Position numbers and translations under genes: made by a program. A stretch of 32,865 bases of DNA from Euprymna scolopes. Taxonomy: Eukaryota; Mollusca; Cephalopoda; Sepiida; Sepiolidae. This document shows, piece by piece, positions 20,941 through 32,865 of this stretch. The notes under the pieces were generated by a model, which had not been told where the DNA came from, ran no database searches, and worked only from the letters and a program-made list of their open reading frames with translations. Numbering within the stretch: position 1 is the stretch's first letter; the number at the start of each line of letters is the position of its first letter. The DNA is taken from positions 27,056,921 through 27,089,785 of the forward strand of contig CM044516.1 in NCBI GenBank assembly GCA_024364805.1. The letters are read 5' to 3'.

Positions 20941-23900
20941 TCAAACCGTGACAACACTTGCAACTATAATTTCACGCTTGGAATTATAATGTGCCAGAAA
21001 CAAGTTAGATGTTAAAGTCTCTTTTATTTCCCGAAATGCTTCTTCGCACTCTTGCGTCCAGACCCATTTTTGGTCTGTCCTTAACAGTTCATTTAAAGGC
21101 GACCCAAGTTTATGCATATTTTTCACAAATACATTGTAGTAATTTGCCAAACCTAAGAAACTATGTAAAGACGCAATATTTTCTGGAGTAGGCATATTCT
21201 TTATTGCACTCGATCTATCTGGACCCAGCCTTCTTCCATGTTTATCGATGATTGCCCCAAGTATTTTATTTTCTCCATGAAAAGTGTACAATTTTCCTGT
21301 TTTACTTAAACTCCATAATCCTAGATCCTTTTGAATACTTGGTTTACATGAGCTTTGTGTCGTTCTTTGCTACCGCATTTTATTAACACCTCATCCAGGT
21401 ACCCAACTGCGAAATACACCCCACTTAATATAATGTCCATAATTTGCTGAAAAATCGCAGGGGCGACTTTGACCCCCTAAGGAAGTCTGTTAAACTAGTA
21501 CAATCACTTATGGATATTAATACATAGCAGCTTTGAACACTCCTCATCGACTGGAATTTGTAAGTACGCGTCATTGAGGTCGATTTTAGAAAATTATTTC
21601 CCTCCACTCAGTTTTGCAAATATTTCTTCAGGGCTCGGAAGAGGATGATAATGGTGATCCTTTAATGCCCTGTTAAAGTCTGTCGCGAAGTCGGCGCAGA
21701 CCCGAATGTCCTTACTCTTCTTTTTGATGTAAAGTGTTGGTGCAGTCCACTGAATTTGATCAATTTTTCTGAGTCTTTCTAATTCACCGTATATCTGTTG
21801 TATAGCGGCGTATGGAACATTTCTTTCTGAACACTGGCTGTTCATTTACTTTTACGTTAAATTTTGCTACCGCTTTTGTACACCTTCCCAAACCGCCTGA
21901 GAATACCCCTCGGAAATTCTTTTTTAACACCCTCTTAAGTTTTTCTGCCTCCACATTCGAATCCTCAAACTTTTGGCAAAATGAGCTTAAAGGCAGATCC
22001 CATAGTCTAAACTTTTCGAACACATCAGTTCCAAAGAGGTTGTTTGATTTTCCCATGACAAAAATTCTTGCTTTTTGGGCCCTGTTCTGGAAAAAATATT
22101 CGTCAATAATTCTCCTTCGAAGGTAATTTTTTCGCCACTGACGCTTCTCGCCGTTTTATATGATTAAACCAGGTCTGTACATTAATAATTAAAATGTCAG
22201 AACCATTATCAAGCTGTAGCCTTACTTTCTTTTTAAACATTTTGACCTGTACATATTTCCGGATATTTTGTTCCCCAGGTTCAATTTTCGTAAGTTTAAT
22301 GAATGTCTTTCTACCAGATTTTTTTCTACAATGCGATGCTTTATGCCCTTTCTGGTGGCAATTGTCACATTGTTTGAATTTGTAGGGACACTCATTGTAC
22401 CAATGTATATTTCCACACTTCCAACATGGTCCAGGTGGATCTTTTCCCTATTTCTTTCTCTGGTTATTGTTTGAAATCGAATTTTTCTTTTGATGGATCT
22501 TTTTAATATGCGACACTCAGCTTTCCACTATGTCACGACTGTCTTGTTTCAAAGCAACAAATCGCTCACAGTCTTCCGCTAAGTTTTGTAGTTTTAAATT
22601 CAGTTCGCTTTCGAGTTTATTTAAAACACACACCTGATTTCAGCGTCTTTATTTAAGACCAACCCTTACACAAATATTAAACATTTAAAATTATCTGCTG
22701 ATAATTCTTCCAGTTTAAAATCGTCGCAATGCTTGTTCACTATACTTGCATAAGTAGTGTAGTCGTCTTCCTCTCTTCTAGTAACATTCATACATTTATA
22801 TCGCCTATGGAAAAGAGAGGTTTTGCAGAAAACAGTTATGTAAGTTGCGTAACTGTTTCTTGGAAGCTCAACTCACTGGTCATTTTAGGAGAATAAAATT
22901 CACAAACTTTTTATGCTCGGCTGTTCCCAATTTCCTTAGCAAAAGCCGAACTTTTTTCGCCTCTGACTAGGTACTAGAATCCGATATAAAAATATCCTCA
23001 TATCGTCTATAGTACTGCACAAAAGTGACATCGTCTTATGGATTATAATTGAAATTTTCAATACCGGCCCACACAGCTGTTTGAGAAAATGCGTTATGAT
23101 TATCGTCCGCTTTAGTTAACTGTGTCGCCTCCAGAATTTTTCTTTGTTTCTCATGTGTTTCCATCAATATTTCCCCGAAGCGTTTCTATTGTTGAAGCAT
23201 ATTTTCTTCAAATCCTTGTTTAAATCTCGCTTCTCTTTCTACTTGTTGTTGAATTTTCTGCTTTTGCAATGCGATATTTTGCTCTGCCTGGAATTGGAAC
23301 AGTACCAGCAGTGAATCTTTGAATTTCGCACCCATCATACGAATTCAGTTTACAATTTACGCTTGTATTAAAGAAATATTCCTTAGTAAAAAAACCCCAA
23401 ATCAACCAAGTTTTCTTTTCCAATTCTTTTGTGGGAAGAACAAAAGTTTAGCAGTCTTTTTGTAACGTAATTTTTTGAACGCTATATTTCTAGTCTTACT
23501 AGAAAATCCAGCGATATAACATTTGTTTCACAATTTTTTTTTATTTGCACGCGCTTTTACGTAGCAAAACTAAAATCCGTCGCTTTAAATGTCCGACGAA
23601 TTCGTATGTGAGCTTTTAGTTTCTTAAATTTTTTTTACCCTCTTTGCCTTTTTGCAAAAAATTATTTGATTCCTTACTTGTTTGCTAAGCACAAATGACG
23701 TACGGGAATATTTATTTTTCACGGCCTGTGGCTTTTTCTCTTGACAAAGTCAAGCGTGTTTTTTTTAAATCCTAGATGTTATCGAAATAACGATAAGCTT
23801 ACACGGTATTTGCTAGTTGGTTTTGGACATTTAACTTTGCAGAAGAACATTCTTACCGTAGGAAAATGGCTTCTGGTCAAGAAAAAAATGAACCCTTTTC

Positions 23901-24394
23901 CCTTTCTAAAACACTTGATAAGTGTGTTCAAGTATTAAATAATTGACAACATTCGCGTTTTTTGCTGTAGATTTTGGTAGCAAGTTTTATGACGTCACCA
24001 AATTACTATTGTAGTAATTAATTCGCTCTTAATCCTTGCGTATCCAAATATCTGGTGAAATGACGAAGGTGTTCTGCCGTAATAATTTTACAAATCTTTA
24101 TTTCAATCATGTTGCTGATTCTCTATAGTGATGGTTGTTTCGATTCCTTGTCGCCAACCTGTTGTGTCGTGGAACAACAATGAAAATAAGAACAATCAAG
24201 TCGAGGTTCCGTTAAGGAACAAGTGTATTAACAATAATGTACAAATATAGGAAAGCGTGTACATATGCTGGGCACTCGGGTTGCAGTTAAAGTGTAGTCG
24301 CATCTCTCTCACCAGTGTTGGAATTACTAGCGCTATTTATAGTGCTAATCAGTGTAAATTCCTCTGTTCAAGGAAGGCCGGTATAACAGTAACA
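20941..24394 (-). mobile_element. Ty3/gypsy LTR-retrotransposon fossil (Mag-like), broken, 3' part absent
   Basis: Read on the - strand from the right: 5' LTR (24394-24160), primer-binding region just inside it, a gag region (about 24000-22500), two CCHC zinc knuckles in tandem (CWKCGNIHWYNEC and CDNCHQKGHKASHC, about 22430-22335), a protease region (about 22250-22000), then reverse transcriptase and the connection to RNase H (about 21845-20941; SFLGLANYYNVFVKNMHKLG is a gypsy hallmark). The double knuckle and the RT type suggest the Mag lineage. It has several breaks and looks old. No integrase or 3' LTR is present in the window. Confidence 0.85.
24160..24394 (-). repeat. Probable 5' LTR of the gypsy fossil
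   Basis: On the - strand this 235-bp segment starts TGTTACTG and ends ACACAACA, giving the TG...CA ends expected of an LTR. It is followed directly by GGTTGGCGACAAGG, a leader typical of gypsy primer-binding regions. A TATAAATAG word lies inside (about 24334-24342). The second LTR is not in the window, so the limits are inferred. Confidence 0.6.
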
Positions 24395-25960
24395 TAAGTG
24401 CATAAGTATCAAAATTTGTTATTAGTAACATCTACAATGCTTTATTTTGATAGTAAAAAAGCAAAAATAAATTCATGCGTTTTCTCTCAATACTTTAGTC
24501 AATGTATTTTTTGTTTAAAAAAATAATAATTCTAAGATTTTACAAAATAACGGGTCCGTTATATTTCGTGATCGATAATTAACAAACACTGAAAATTTCA
24601 TTAAAATTGGTTGATTTACTGAATTTTGTTGAATTTTTAAGTAAAATGGAGAGGTTTATACATTTTAGGGATCAGTCATTTACTTTGTAGGTTCATTTTT
24701 TTCCCTTATGTGAAGAATGAGTTTCTAATTAATAACATAATTATTTCAACACGGTTCGTATTCTGCAAACATATTTTTTAAAATTATTTATTATTATCGA
24801 AAATAAAAAAATGCTATACAACTAAAACGAACTTAAAAAATCCTATTAAAAAAATTCAAAATTTATTTCATCAGAATACGTTTTCTTCGTAAAGAAAACA
24901 AGTGGCCTTTTGGCAACGTGTTATAACTATTCTGATACAACACTTCACCTTTTCTATCCTCAGTCCATGGGAAGAAATCCTTCTAGACTGAGAATTTTTT
25001 TGTTCTTATCCAGAGTACCTCGTTGTTGGGAACTAGACTTTCTGCACATTAAAAATCGACCTTGTGTCTAACTTTACCCTCGAGGGGAAACAAATAAATA
25101 GAACATTTCAGCCATTTTAATATTTTTAATAATTAAAAAAATATTTACTTTTATTAATTTTACGAAGAAACATCATTACATTCACGAAATTTAGTTTCAT
25201 AAAAACTTTGTTCAATGAATAATTTAATGACCAATTAAAGATACCGCATTAAATTAACTGTATTGGACATAAGGTTGATTTTTGACATCGACACTTTTAT
25301 TTGAGTTGTCTTTCCACCAATTTATTTTATTAGATTTCATGATCACCGACGAAAACACTATGACTCGCTTAACCGAAAAATTGGATTTTTATAACAAAAA
25401 TACTTGATCAGTTTACGTGAAATTTTGTAATATGACATTTTTGTTCTGTAACGATGACATAAATCATGCAAAGTTTTCTATATTTTCTTTACTTTTAATT
25501 GCCGGGATAAGTGTCAATTTGAATAAGCACCCAAAATTAATTTAATTTCAATTACTTCGTAAACTAGTTAGTCATTTTAATATTTTGTTAATAGTTGAAT
25601 ACTTTTTCAGAAACATTACATTCACAGCACTTAATTTTATAACGATTTACTTCAGTTATAATACCGTAATTAATTAGTTAATTCGGTGGATATTTAGGAA
25701 ATTGCATCCACCTCTTAATTCCACAATTTACCTTTTTTCTTTTTTCACTATCGATTACGAACTTACTTTTCAGAATCAAACACAAAATTTATAACTTTTT
25801 TAATGACTTTTCTCGTCTGGGATCAGTTTTCAATTATAACGTTCTAGTAAATTCAAACAAAACTATCTCGAAGTCATCCTACACGCAGTCGAAGTCCAGG
25901 ACAAACGCTTGAAACACCACGTCCTATTCAGGTAAGCGGTAGTAAAACTCCACATCATAT
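24395..25960. other. AT-rich spacer, nothing recognised
   Basis: Extremely AT-rich sequence with frequent stops in all frames. I see no element, RNA gene or exon here. Confidence 0.6.
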
Positions 25961-26013
25961 CAACCAGCATGCCATGTGCTGAACCTGTACCTACGAGAAA
26001 CCTGATTATAAAA

Positions 26014-26058
26014 GTACTCTGTTGTTCAAATATGGCAACAGTACTCTATTGTTCAGAA
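26014..26058. repeat. Short tandem duplication containing gtactctattgttca
   Basis: gtactctgttgttcaa at 26014 is repeated as gtactctattgttcag at 26041, 27 bp on. The extended word gcaacagtactctattgttc (26035-26054) occurs again exactly at 27912-27931. Confidence 0.8.
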
Positions 26059-26059
26059 A

Positions 26060-26235
26060 AATTGTACCTCTTCACAATAGAGATCCTTAGATGTCAGACA
26101 TCCTTCTACTCTAAAACTTCTTTCCTCGGACTGCTAGACTTTCTTTCTTTCCCTGACTTACACGCAGACGTTTAAAAGTAATACATCTTGACTATCTTAT
26201 TAAATAGTCCTCATAGTAGATCGTTTCGTTTAAGT
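26060..26235 (+). pseudogene. 3'-end fragment of a Jockey/CR1-like LINE
   Basis: The + frame reads LFTIEILRCQTSFYSKTSF followed by LLDFLSFPDL, and after a frame change LLNSPHSRSFRLSGLES. This is the C-terminal tail of ORF2 (the pattern VEIPRCRTSFYSNSFFPRTA is common in the family). Short, frame-shifted and dead. Related to the fragments at 2600 and 30097. Confidence 0.6.
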
Positions 26236-26890
26236 GGTTTGGAGTCAACATCAGTAAAAAAAAAAAAACCGCAACCGTTCCTCGTTCTCTATTCGTCAAC
26301 ATACGATTGTAATAGCATTACAAGTAACTCTTTTTATTTCTATGTTCGTTCGGACACCTTTTTTCTCTTCTTCTTTTCCGTTCACTTCTTTCTTGTTTGG
26401 GAATATTGGATTCTTACTAAAAGATGCAATTCGGGTGAACACTAAAAGGCAAATACTTTTTTATTTTTACCATTCTTCATTCTCTAGTTCATTGAGATTC
26501 GTTCATTTTGTCACTCCAAAATCAAGAAGTTTTCACAGACGCATGTGAACTCAAATAATTTTTCACCAATAAAAATAGTTTAAACTCCAGAACTCGAAAT
26601 ACCGTGTGAAATTTGATAAGTCTATATAACAGTAGCTTTATGAAAAGAAATTCTGAATATTTCCGGGTACCACCTGCTACGCGAGAGGACGCGTTTCACA
26701 TCTTCAAGCCCGTTAGAGAAAACTGGAATGTCACCCGATGAAATTGCATTAATATTAAGTGAACACATGCCCTGTAAAAGGTAAATTTTACTCACAAAAA
26801 TAACTACAAAAGAACTTTGAAACGAAATTTTATTTACTTCATATTAATATACTTCAGAACATCTTTACAAACTTTGGTCTTTTTCACCAC
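26236..26890. other. Spacer, nothing recognised
   Basis: Pyrimidine-rich patches (26240-26530) give overlapping Ser/Phe-rich frames that look like low-complexity artefacts. No family was recognised. Confidence 0.5.
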
Positions 26891-26899
26891 TTATCAAGG

Positions 26900-27330
26900 A
26901 TCGAAGGCTACCTAAAGATAAGGGTTAATGAATGTAAGATTATAGTGTAGTGATAACTAATGGCGTAAATTGAGTATAATGTGAGTATTTATGGGGTCGG
27001 CTTATCAAGAATTTGTTTACATTGAATTTAAAGGCCATCACGTTGTATTCTACCAAGATGCAGGCCAGAGGAAGTGTTTCAAAGACAAGCAGTTATGGGA
27101 AAGAAACACTGTTCATAGAATCTGCAGTTAGATTTATGCACGGATAAAGAGTGGAGAAAATGATATATTACGGTTGTAGCTAGCCCAGTGTTTTTGTGAA
27201 AGTTTTGCAAAGGAAGGGGCATAGATTGGAATCTGGTCGAGCACCTGCCATGAAAATAGCGATACAGCAGAGACAGGCTCACGACGTCTTTTCTCTGCAA
27301 AAGATGTTGCAGGGAAAAGAAAAAGGCATC
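26900..27330 (-). pseudogene. LINE 3'-end fragment, copy 1 of a tandem pair
   Basis: The - frame 27300-27079 reads KDVVSLSLLYRYFHGRCS, then FQSMPLPLQNFHKNTGLATT, the ORF2 C-terminus of a Jockey/CR1-like LINE. It continues in another frame with VEYNVMAFKFNVNKFLISRP near 27050-26985 and then a short 3' UTR. The 5' part of the element is missing. A diverged second copy follows at 27385-27800 in the same orientation. Confidence 0.72.
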
Positions 27331-27384
27331 ATCTACTAGATTGTTTTTACATAGGATTCACCACGAATGAAGACTAGAAGGCAA

Positions 27385-27800
27385 CTCGAGAATAAGGTTT
27401 AATGAGTGTACAGTAGTCAATAGGACAATATCCTAGTAATTGTTAGTAGTGAAAATTTGGTAAATTTGACTACTTAAGGGGGCAGCTCATCATGAATTTC
27501 TTTACGTTGGACTTGAAGTCAGCTGGAAATCAGCCAAGCAAAAGAGTTGGCGTGCAGTTCTTAGAACGAAGATTTGTTCATGGAATCTGCGTTTAGGTTA
27601 AGGCATAGATAAGGATTGAAGAAATTAGTGATAGTTGTTTCAGCCGGACGAGTGTTTGTCATGAAATTTTGGCGAGAGGAACCATAGATTGGAGCTCAGA
27701 CAAGTACTTATAACCATAAAGCAGTGACAGGCTTGTCACGTCTCTTCTATCGAAAAGGAAGAGAAAAGGGCACCGCCACTTAGCTACAGTCTATTTTGAA
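27385..27800 (-). pseudogene. LINE 3'-end fragment, copy 2 of a tandem pair
   Basis: On the - strand this reads DRRDVTSLSLLYGYKYLSEL near 27755-27690, and FPADFKSNVKKFMMS near 27525-27485. Aligned with copy 1, the words catagattgga, atggaatctgcg/atagaatctgca and the 3' UTR recur in the same order, about 480 bp apart. It is more worn than copy 1. Confidence 0.68.
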
Positions 27801-28560
27801 CTCTGTCAAAGCAAGATAAATCTTTCTAGCAGCTCCAGCCCAGTTTCAAAGTCGGTTTTAAAATATATCAAGGAAGGAGAGGACGCGCCCATCAGCTCCT
27901 ACCTAAATGTAGCAACAGTACTCTATTGTTCTTTCAAAATGTATTTTTAATTTCTGTAAAATTGTTGTTATATATTTTGTTCACTAATTCATGTTTTCTC
28001 ATCTCATTTAAACAAATCCCGTTGTTGAGTTAGAATCTGCTGACTGGTGACCCATCTATGTTATTATTCATTCTTTTCATTAATTAATTCAACTATATAT
28101 CCATAAATTATTAGCGTCGTTCTTGGTGCGTTCAAATACGTACTTTTGTCAAAATACACTATACCTAGCCAACTACTAGTATGATTATGTATTTTTTATA
28201 AATAAAAATTGGAGTTAAAAAATTGTAATGTGCGCAAGCCTAGACGGATACTAGTTTTAGATAACATCGAATATTTCTGAAAGTTTTCTTGAAAAATAAT
28301 CATAAAAGTAAAATTTGTGAAGCCGATAAAAAATCAAGAAAATCTGTTTACAATTGTGCATTTTTATATGAATTAGGTTAGCGTGTTTTAATATTCAAAA
28401 CTCGAAATTAACATGCAGAGAAAAGCAGATATTAAATTTGTGCACGTGATAAAAAAAAACGATATTTGCACGAAAAACGACATAAAATATGAATAAAGGC
28501 ATGTTTTCCCTGCCGCAAAAGAAAAAAGAAAAAAAAACCGAGTAAAGTTGAATTTTTTAA
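27801..28560. other. AT-rich spacer, nothing recognised
   Basis: Apart from the exact 20-bp word shared with 26035 (at 27912-27931), I see no repeat, gene or element. Composition is strongly A/T. Confidence 0.6.
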
Positions 28561-28583
28561 TCTAGGAATTTTGTTGGAACATG

Positions 28584-28626
<43 letters not shown>

Positions 28627-28850
28627 GTATTAGTATTATTAGTAGTAGTATTGTTGTGTTTATTATTATTATTATTAGTAGTAGTATTGTCGTGTTTATT
28701 ATTATTGTTTTTGTTATTATTATTATTATAGTTTTTGTTATCAATAAATTATTATTATATTGCTATTATTATATTGTTATTATTTTTATTATCATTATAA
28801 TTATTATTATCTGTAATAATTATTTTTCTTGCTGTTATTATTTTTATTAT
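28584..28850. repeat. (ATT)n compound microsatellite
   Basis: Long ATT/TTA triplet array with AGT interruptions. A higher-order unit of about 45 bp (ttattagtagtagtattgt then tgtgtttattatt) occurs twice around 28640-28705. The array keeps long frames open on both strands (28581-29387 + and 28562-28744 -), which are not genes. Confidence 0.95.
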
Positions 28851-29184
28851 TGTTGTTTATTCTATTCTCATTTATTCGTATTTTCCTGTTTCCTTTGTTC
28901 TTTTTCCTCTTTTTGTTCCCTACTGCCCATTTTCCTTTTTTTCTTCTTCGTTTTCTCCGTTTGCTTGCTATCTTTATGCTTCTTCTTTTGCCTTTCCTTC
29001 ACTTCTGTTTTGAATTTTCCATTCTTTTTCTCATTCTTCTATCTCTTGTTTTCTTTCCCCTTCTCTTTATTGGATCTTTCTTTCTTGTTTTCTTCTAAAT
29101 CTTTTATTATTTTTCTTGTTGTTCTTTTTTTTTACACATCTTCTTTTTACTATTTTCCATCTTCTTCAAAATTTTTCTTCTTTT

Positions 29185-29185
<1 letters not shown>
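28851..29185. repeat. Pyrimidine-rich low-complexity tract
   Basis: Almost purine-free on the + strand for over 300 bp (runs of ttttctt and cttcttc). Translation gives only Phe/Leu/Ser-rich nonsense. Such tracts can form triplex DNA; no gene is implied. Confidence 0.8.

Positions 29186-29243
<58 letters not shown>
29186..29243. repeat. (ACT)n microsatellite, first array
   Basis: Nearly perfect ACT triplets, about 19 units. A second array of the same triplet follows at 29400. Confidence 0.97.
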
Positions 29244-29399
29244 ATACTGTTTTCTTCTTTATCTTCTTTTACTTCTTATCCTTGTTTATATTATTTTTCT
29301 TGTTTTTTCTCTTTAATTATACATCTTTCTCCGTTTCTTCTACTTTACTTCATTTTCTTCAATATCTTGTTCTCCTCAACCTCCTAATTCTTGCTGTTT

Positions 29400-29400
29400 T

Positions 29401-29433
<33 letters not shown>

Positions 29434-29452
29434 AACTACAACTAGTACTACT
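29400..29452. repeat. (ACT)n microsatellite, second array
   Basis: ACT triplets with a few ACA interruptions towards the right end, separated from the first array by 156 bp of pyrimidine-rich sequence. Confidence 0.95.
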
Positions 29453-29732
29453 TCTCGATCCTGTGCTTTATTTTTAATTACATTTTTATTCTTTCTGCCT
29501 TCACCCATCCCCGTGGCGGCCATCTTTTAAAATTGCAACTGTGAACATTGAAATCACTCATCTCTTCGTGGCAACTGCAAGCAACCAAAAACATCCGAAA
29601 GCAAACGGAGTCTTTCCCCTTTTTTCGCAGCAATGAATGATTCTTTCAATGTCTGGAGAACCAGATCTATCAAGTAGCTACCAGCTCTTTAACGAAACCA
29701 AAAAACAAGAAAGAAATCTATAAAATATTTCC

Positions 29733-29975
29733 AAGGTAGAACAAGTTTTGATCAAGATAAAATCAAAAAATGAGTTTTAGATTCTAATAACATTTTCTTA
29801 AAAGTTTTAAGGATACTTTTATAATTCCGCTTGAAAGTCTACCCTTATTTTTTAAGGTAGAAAACGTTTCGACCAAGATAAAATCTGAAAAATGAGTTTT
29901 ACATTCTAAACCCATTTTCTTAAAAGTTTTAAGGATACTGTAATAATTCCGCTTGAAAATCTGCCATTATTTTTA
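29733..29975. repeat. 121-bp tandem duplication
   Basis: The unit starting aaggtagaacaagttttgat at 29733 recurs at 29854 (aaggtagaaaacgtttcgac). Shared words run throughout both copies, such as cattttcttaaaagttttaa and aattccgcttgaaa. The copies differ at a limited number of bases. No coding signal. Confidence 0.92.
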
Positions 29976-30096
29976 TCAAACACATTCTTTTCATGATCAT
30001 TTTTCGATAATCCAAAAACCATTGAAAAAAAAGTGTGAAGAAAAAAACGCGTGATCATGCAATAAGTTCAAGTGTGAACAGGCAGCAAAATCCCAC

Positions 30097-30290
30097 CTCA
30101 TTATGTTGAAGGCTCTAGATGACGGAAAGCGGTCTATTCTAATAGTTTCTACCTTTCTGCGATCTATACCTTGGAATTGCCCCTCCTTGTTTCCTGCTTT
30201 CTTTACTGTTAAACTGCAGAAGTTTAAATGTAATGTGAACAGACATCTTGATGCTAAACTCCTCACGTACGTAAGTTAGCACCTTACATT
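30097..30290 (+). pseudogene. 3'-end fragment of a Jockey/CR1-like LINE
   Basis: The + frames read YSNSFYLSAIYT, then LQKFKCNVNRHLDAKLL (about 30216-30260), matching the terminal FYSNSFFPRTARLWN and FKCNVNRHL blocks of the family. Short, frame-shifted and dead. The opposing 89-codon - frame 29997-30266 is its shadow. Confidence 0.6.
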
Positions 30291-30340
30291 TCAAGTATCA
30301 ATTTTGCCTAGTTTGGAGCGAAAAAAGACTAAAAAACAAC

Positions 30341-30537
30341 GAGGGTCGTTCCGAACGTGAAACCTTCTATTTTTAAACCCCAAAAGTTAAAGAGCTACTA
30401 AGACGAGTGGTACCATATAAATAAACCTTTATTTGTGCTGCATAATGTATTTTTTTACATAGCAATCGCTATTCTCAATGCAATTTTGCCAGCGATTAAC
30501 ATTTGATGTACATGGCCATCTGGGCAAGCTTTTTTAT
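30341..30537 (-). mobile_element. Mariner-like transposon 3' end, copy 1
   Basis: On the - strand the segment reads WQNCIENSDCYVKKY and then MQHK before a stop (about 30494-30438), resembling the C-terminus of mariner transposases. It then runs through a short 3' UTR to an inverted-repeat-like end, acgagggtcgttccgaacgt in + orientation (30339-30358). Only the last 200 bp or so of the element are present. Confidence 0.55.
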
Positions 30538-30735
30538 ACGAGGGGCATTCTTGGCCTCTTTTGTTTTTATTGAAAAAGGTCATTAGCTACGAAGACGGGT
30601 GGGGTACCATAAACAGCGGCCTTTTATATTTCATAATTTATTTTTCTTCATCGTCACCACCATTCTTAATACACGTTTGCCAGAATTCAATGGCGTATCT
30701 CTGCTTCTGACGCACGTTCAAGACAGAAGACTGTC
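30538..30735 (-). mobile_element. Mariner-like transposon 3' end, copy 2
   Basis: The second copy begins acgaggggcattcttggcct at 30538 and shares gctacgaagacgggtgg with copy 1's gctactaagacgagtgg. On the - strand it reads AIEFWQTCIKNGGDDEEK and a stop (about 30696-30640), closer to an intact mariner C-terminus than copy 1. Upstream transposase parts were not recognised to the right. Confidence 0.55.
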
Positions 30736-30937
30736 CGCAACAGAGAAATGAGCCATTCAGTTTATAAATGCATAAGTCCAGTCGCCATAACAATCATAGA
30801 ATTTGCCGAGCCCTCTGGTTCATTCGGACGGAATAAAAATAGGAGGCATAACTTGTGGAATGACACTCACAGTGTACAAATGCACGCTCCCTCTTTAACA
30901 TGATTTATTCTAATGATTAATTCATTGACATAAAAGG

Positions 30938-32865
<1,928 letters not shown>

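Noticed and set aside
28581-29387. 268-codon open frame on the + strand
   Set aside because: Made of ATT triplets and pyrimidine-rich sequence; the translation is Ile/Phe/Leu/Ser low complexity with no domain.

Overview
This is a gene-poor, repeat-packed stretch of an animal nuclear genome, most likely an invertebrate and perhaps an arthropod (low confidence; no host gene anchors it). The signs are long TA and triplet microsatellites, AT-rich spacers with no coding signal, and decayed non-LTR retrotransposons, LTR retrotransposons, and Tc1 and mariner transposons. I see no host protein-coding gene, rRNA, tRNA or CRISPR array that I can support. Nearly all open frames are pieces of decayed mobile elements, antisense shadows of them, or low-complexity artefacts.

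Layout: 1-3400 is AT-rich spacer with a TA tract, a diverged duplication, a 54-bp minisatellite and the 3' end of a Jockey/CR1-like LINE on the + strand. 3401-17846 is the most structured part: four same-direction copies of a roughly 380-bp monomer (3401-3780, 3781-4163, 10049-10440, 17452-17846). Two nearly full-length, decayed two-ORF LINEs of L1/Tx1 type sit between monomers 2 and 3 (LINE B) and between monomers 3 and 4 (LINE A). Both are on the - strand and both lie at the same point of the monomer, bounded by the same 20-27-bp sequence on each side.

17847-24394 holds two LTR-retrotransposon fossils facing each other: a Ty1/copia element on the + strand (17847-20940) and a Ty3/gypsy element on the - strand (20941-24394, with its 5' LTR at the right end). 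24395-28560 is AT-rich spacer with three more LINE 3'-end fragments, two of them a diverged tandem pair. 28584-29452 is a pyrimidine-rich block framed by ATT and ACT triplet arrays. 29733-31440 has a 121-bp tandem duplication, another LINE 3' end, a tandem pair of mariner 3' ends, a 271-bp-spaced duplication and a long TA array. From 31442 to the window end lies a broken Tc1-type transposon on the - strand, inserted at the edge of that TA array.

The observation most worth following is the monomer array with its two LINEs. It looks like a tandem repeat colonised twice, at the same site, by a target-specific L1/Tx1-like LINE. The monomer itself looks like a string of RNA-type hairpins, one of which carries a compensatory base-pair change. 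The rival reading is that the monomer is the LINE's own 5' UTR unit; the window alone does not settle it.
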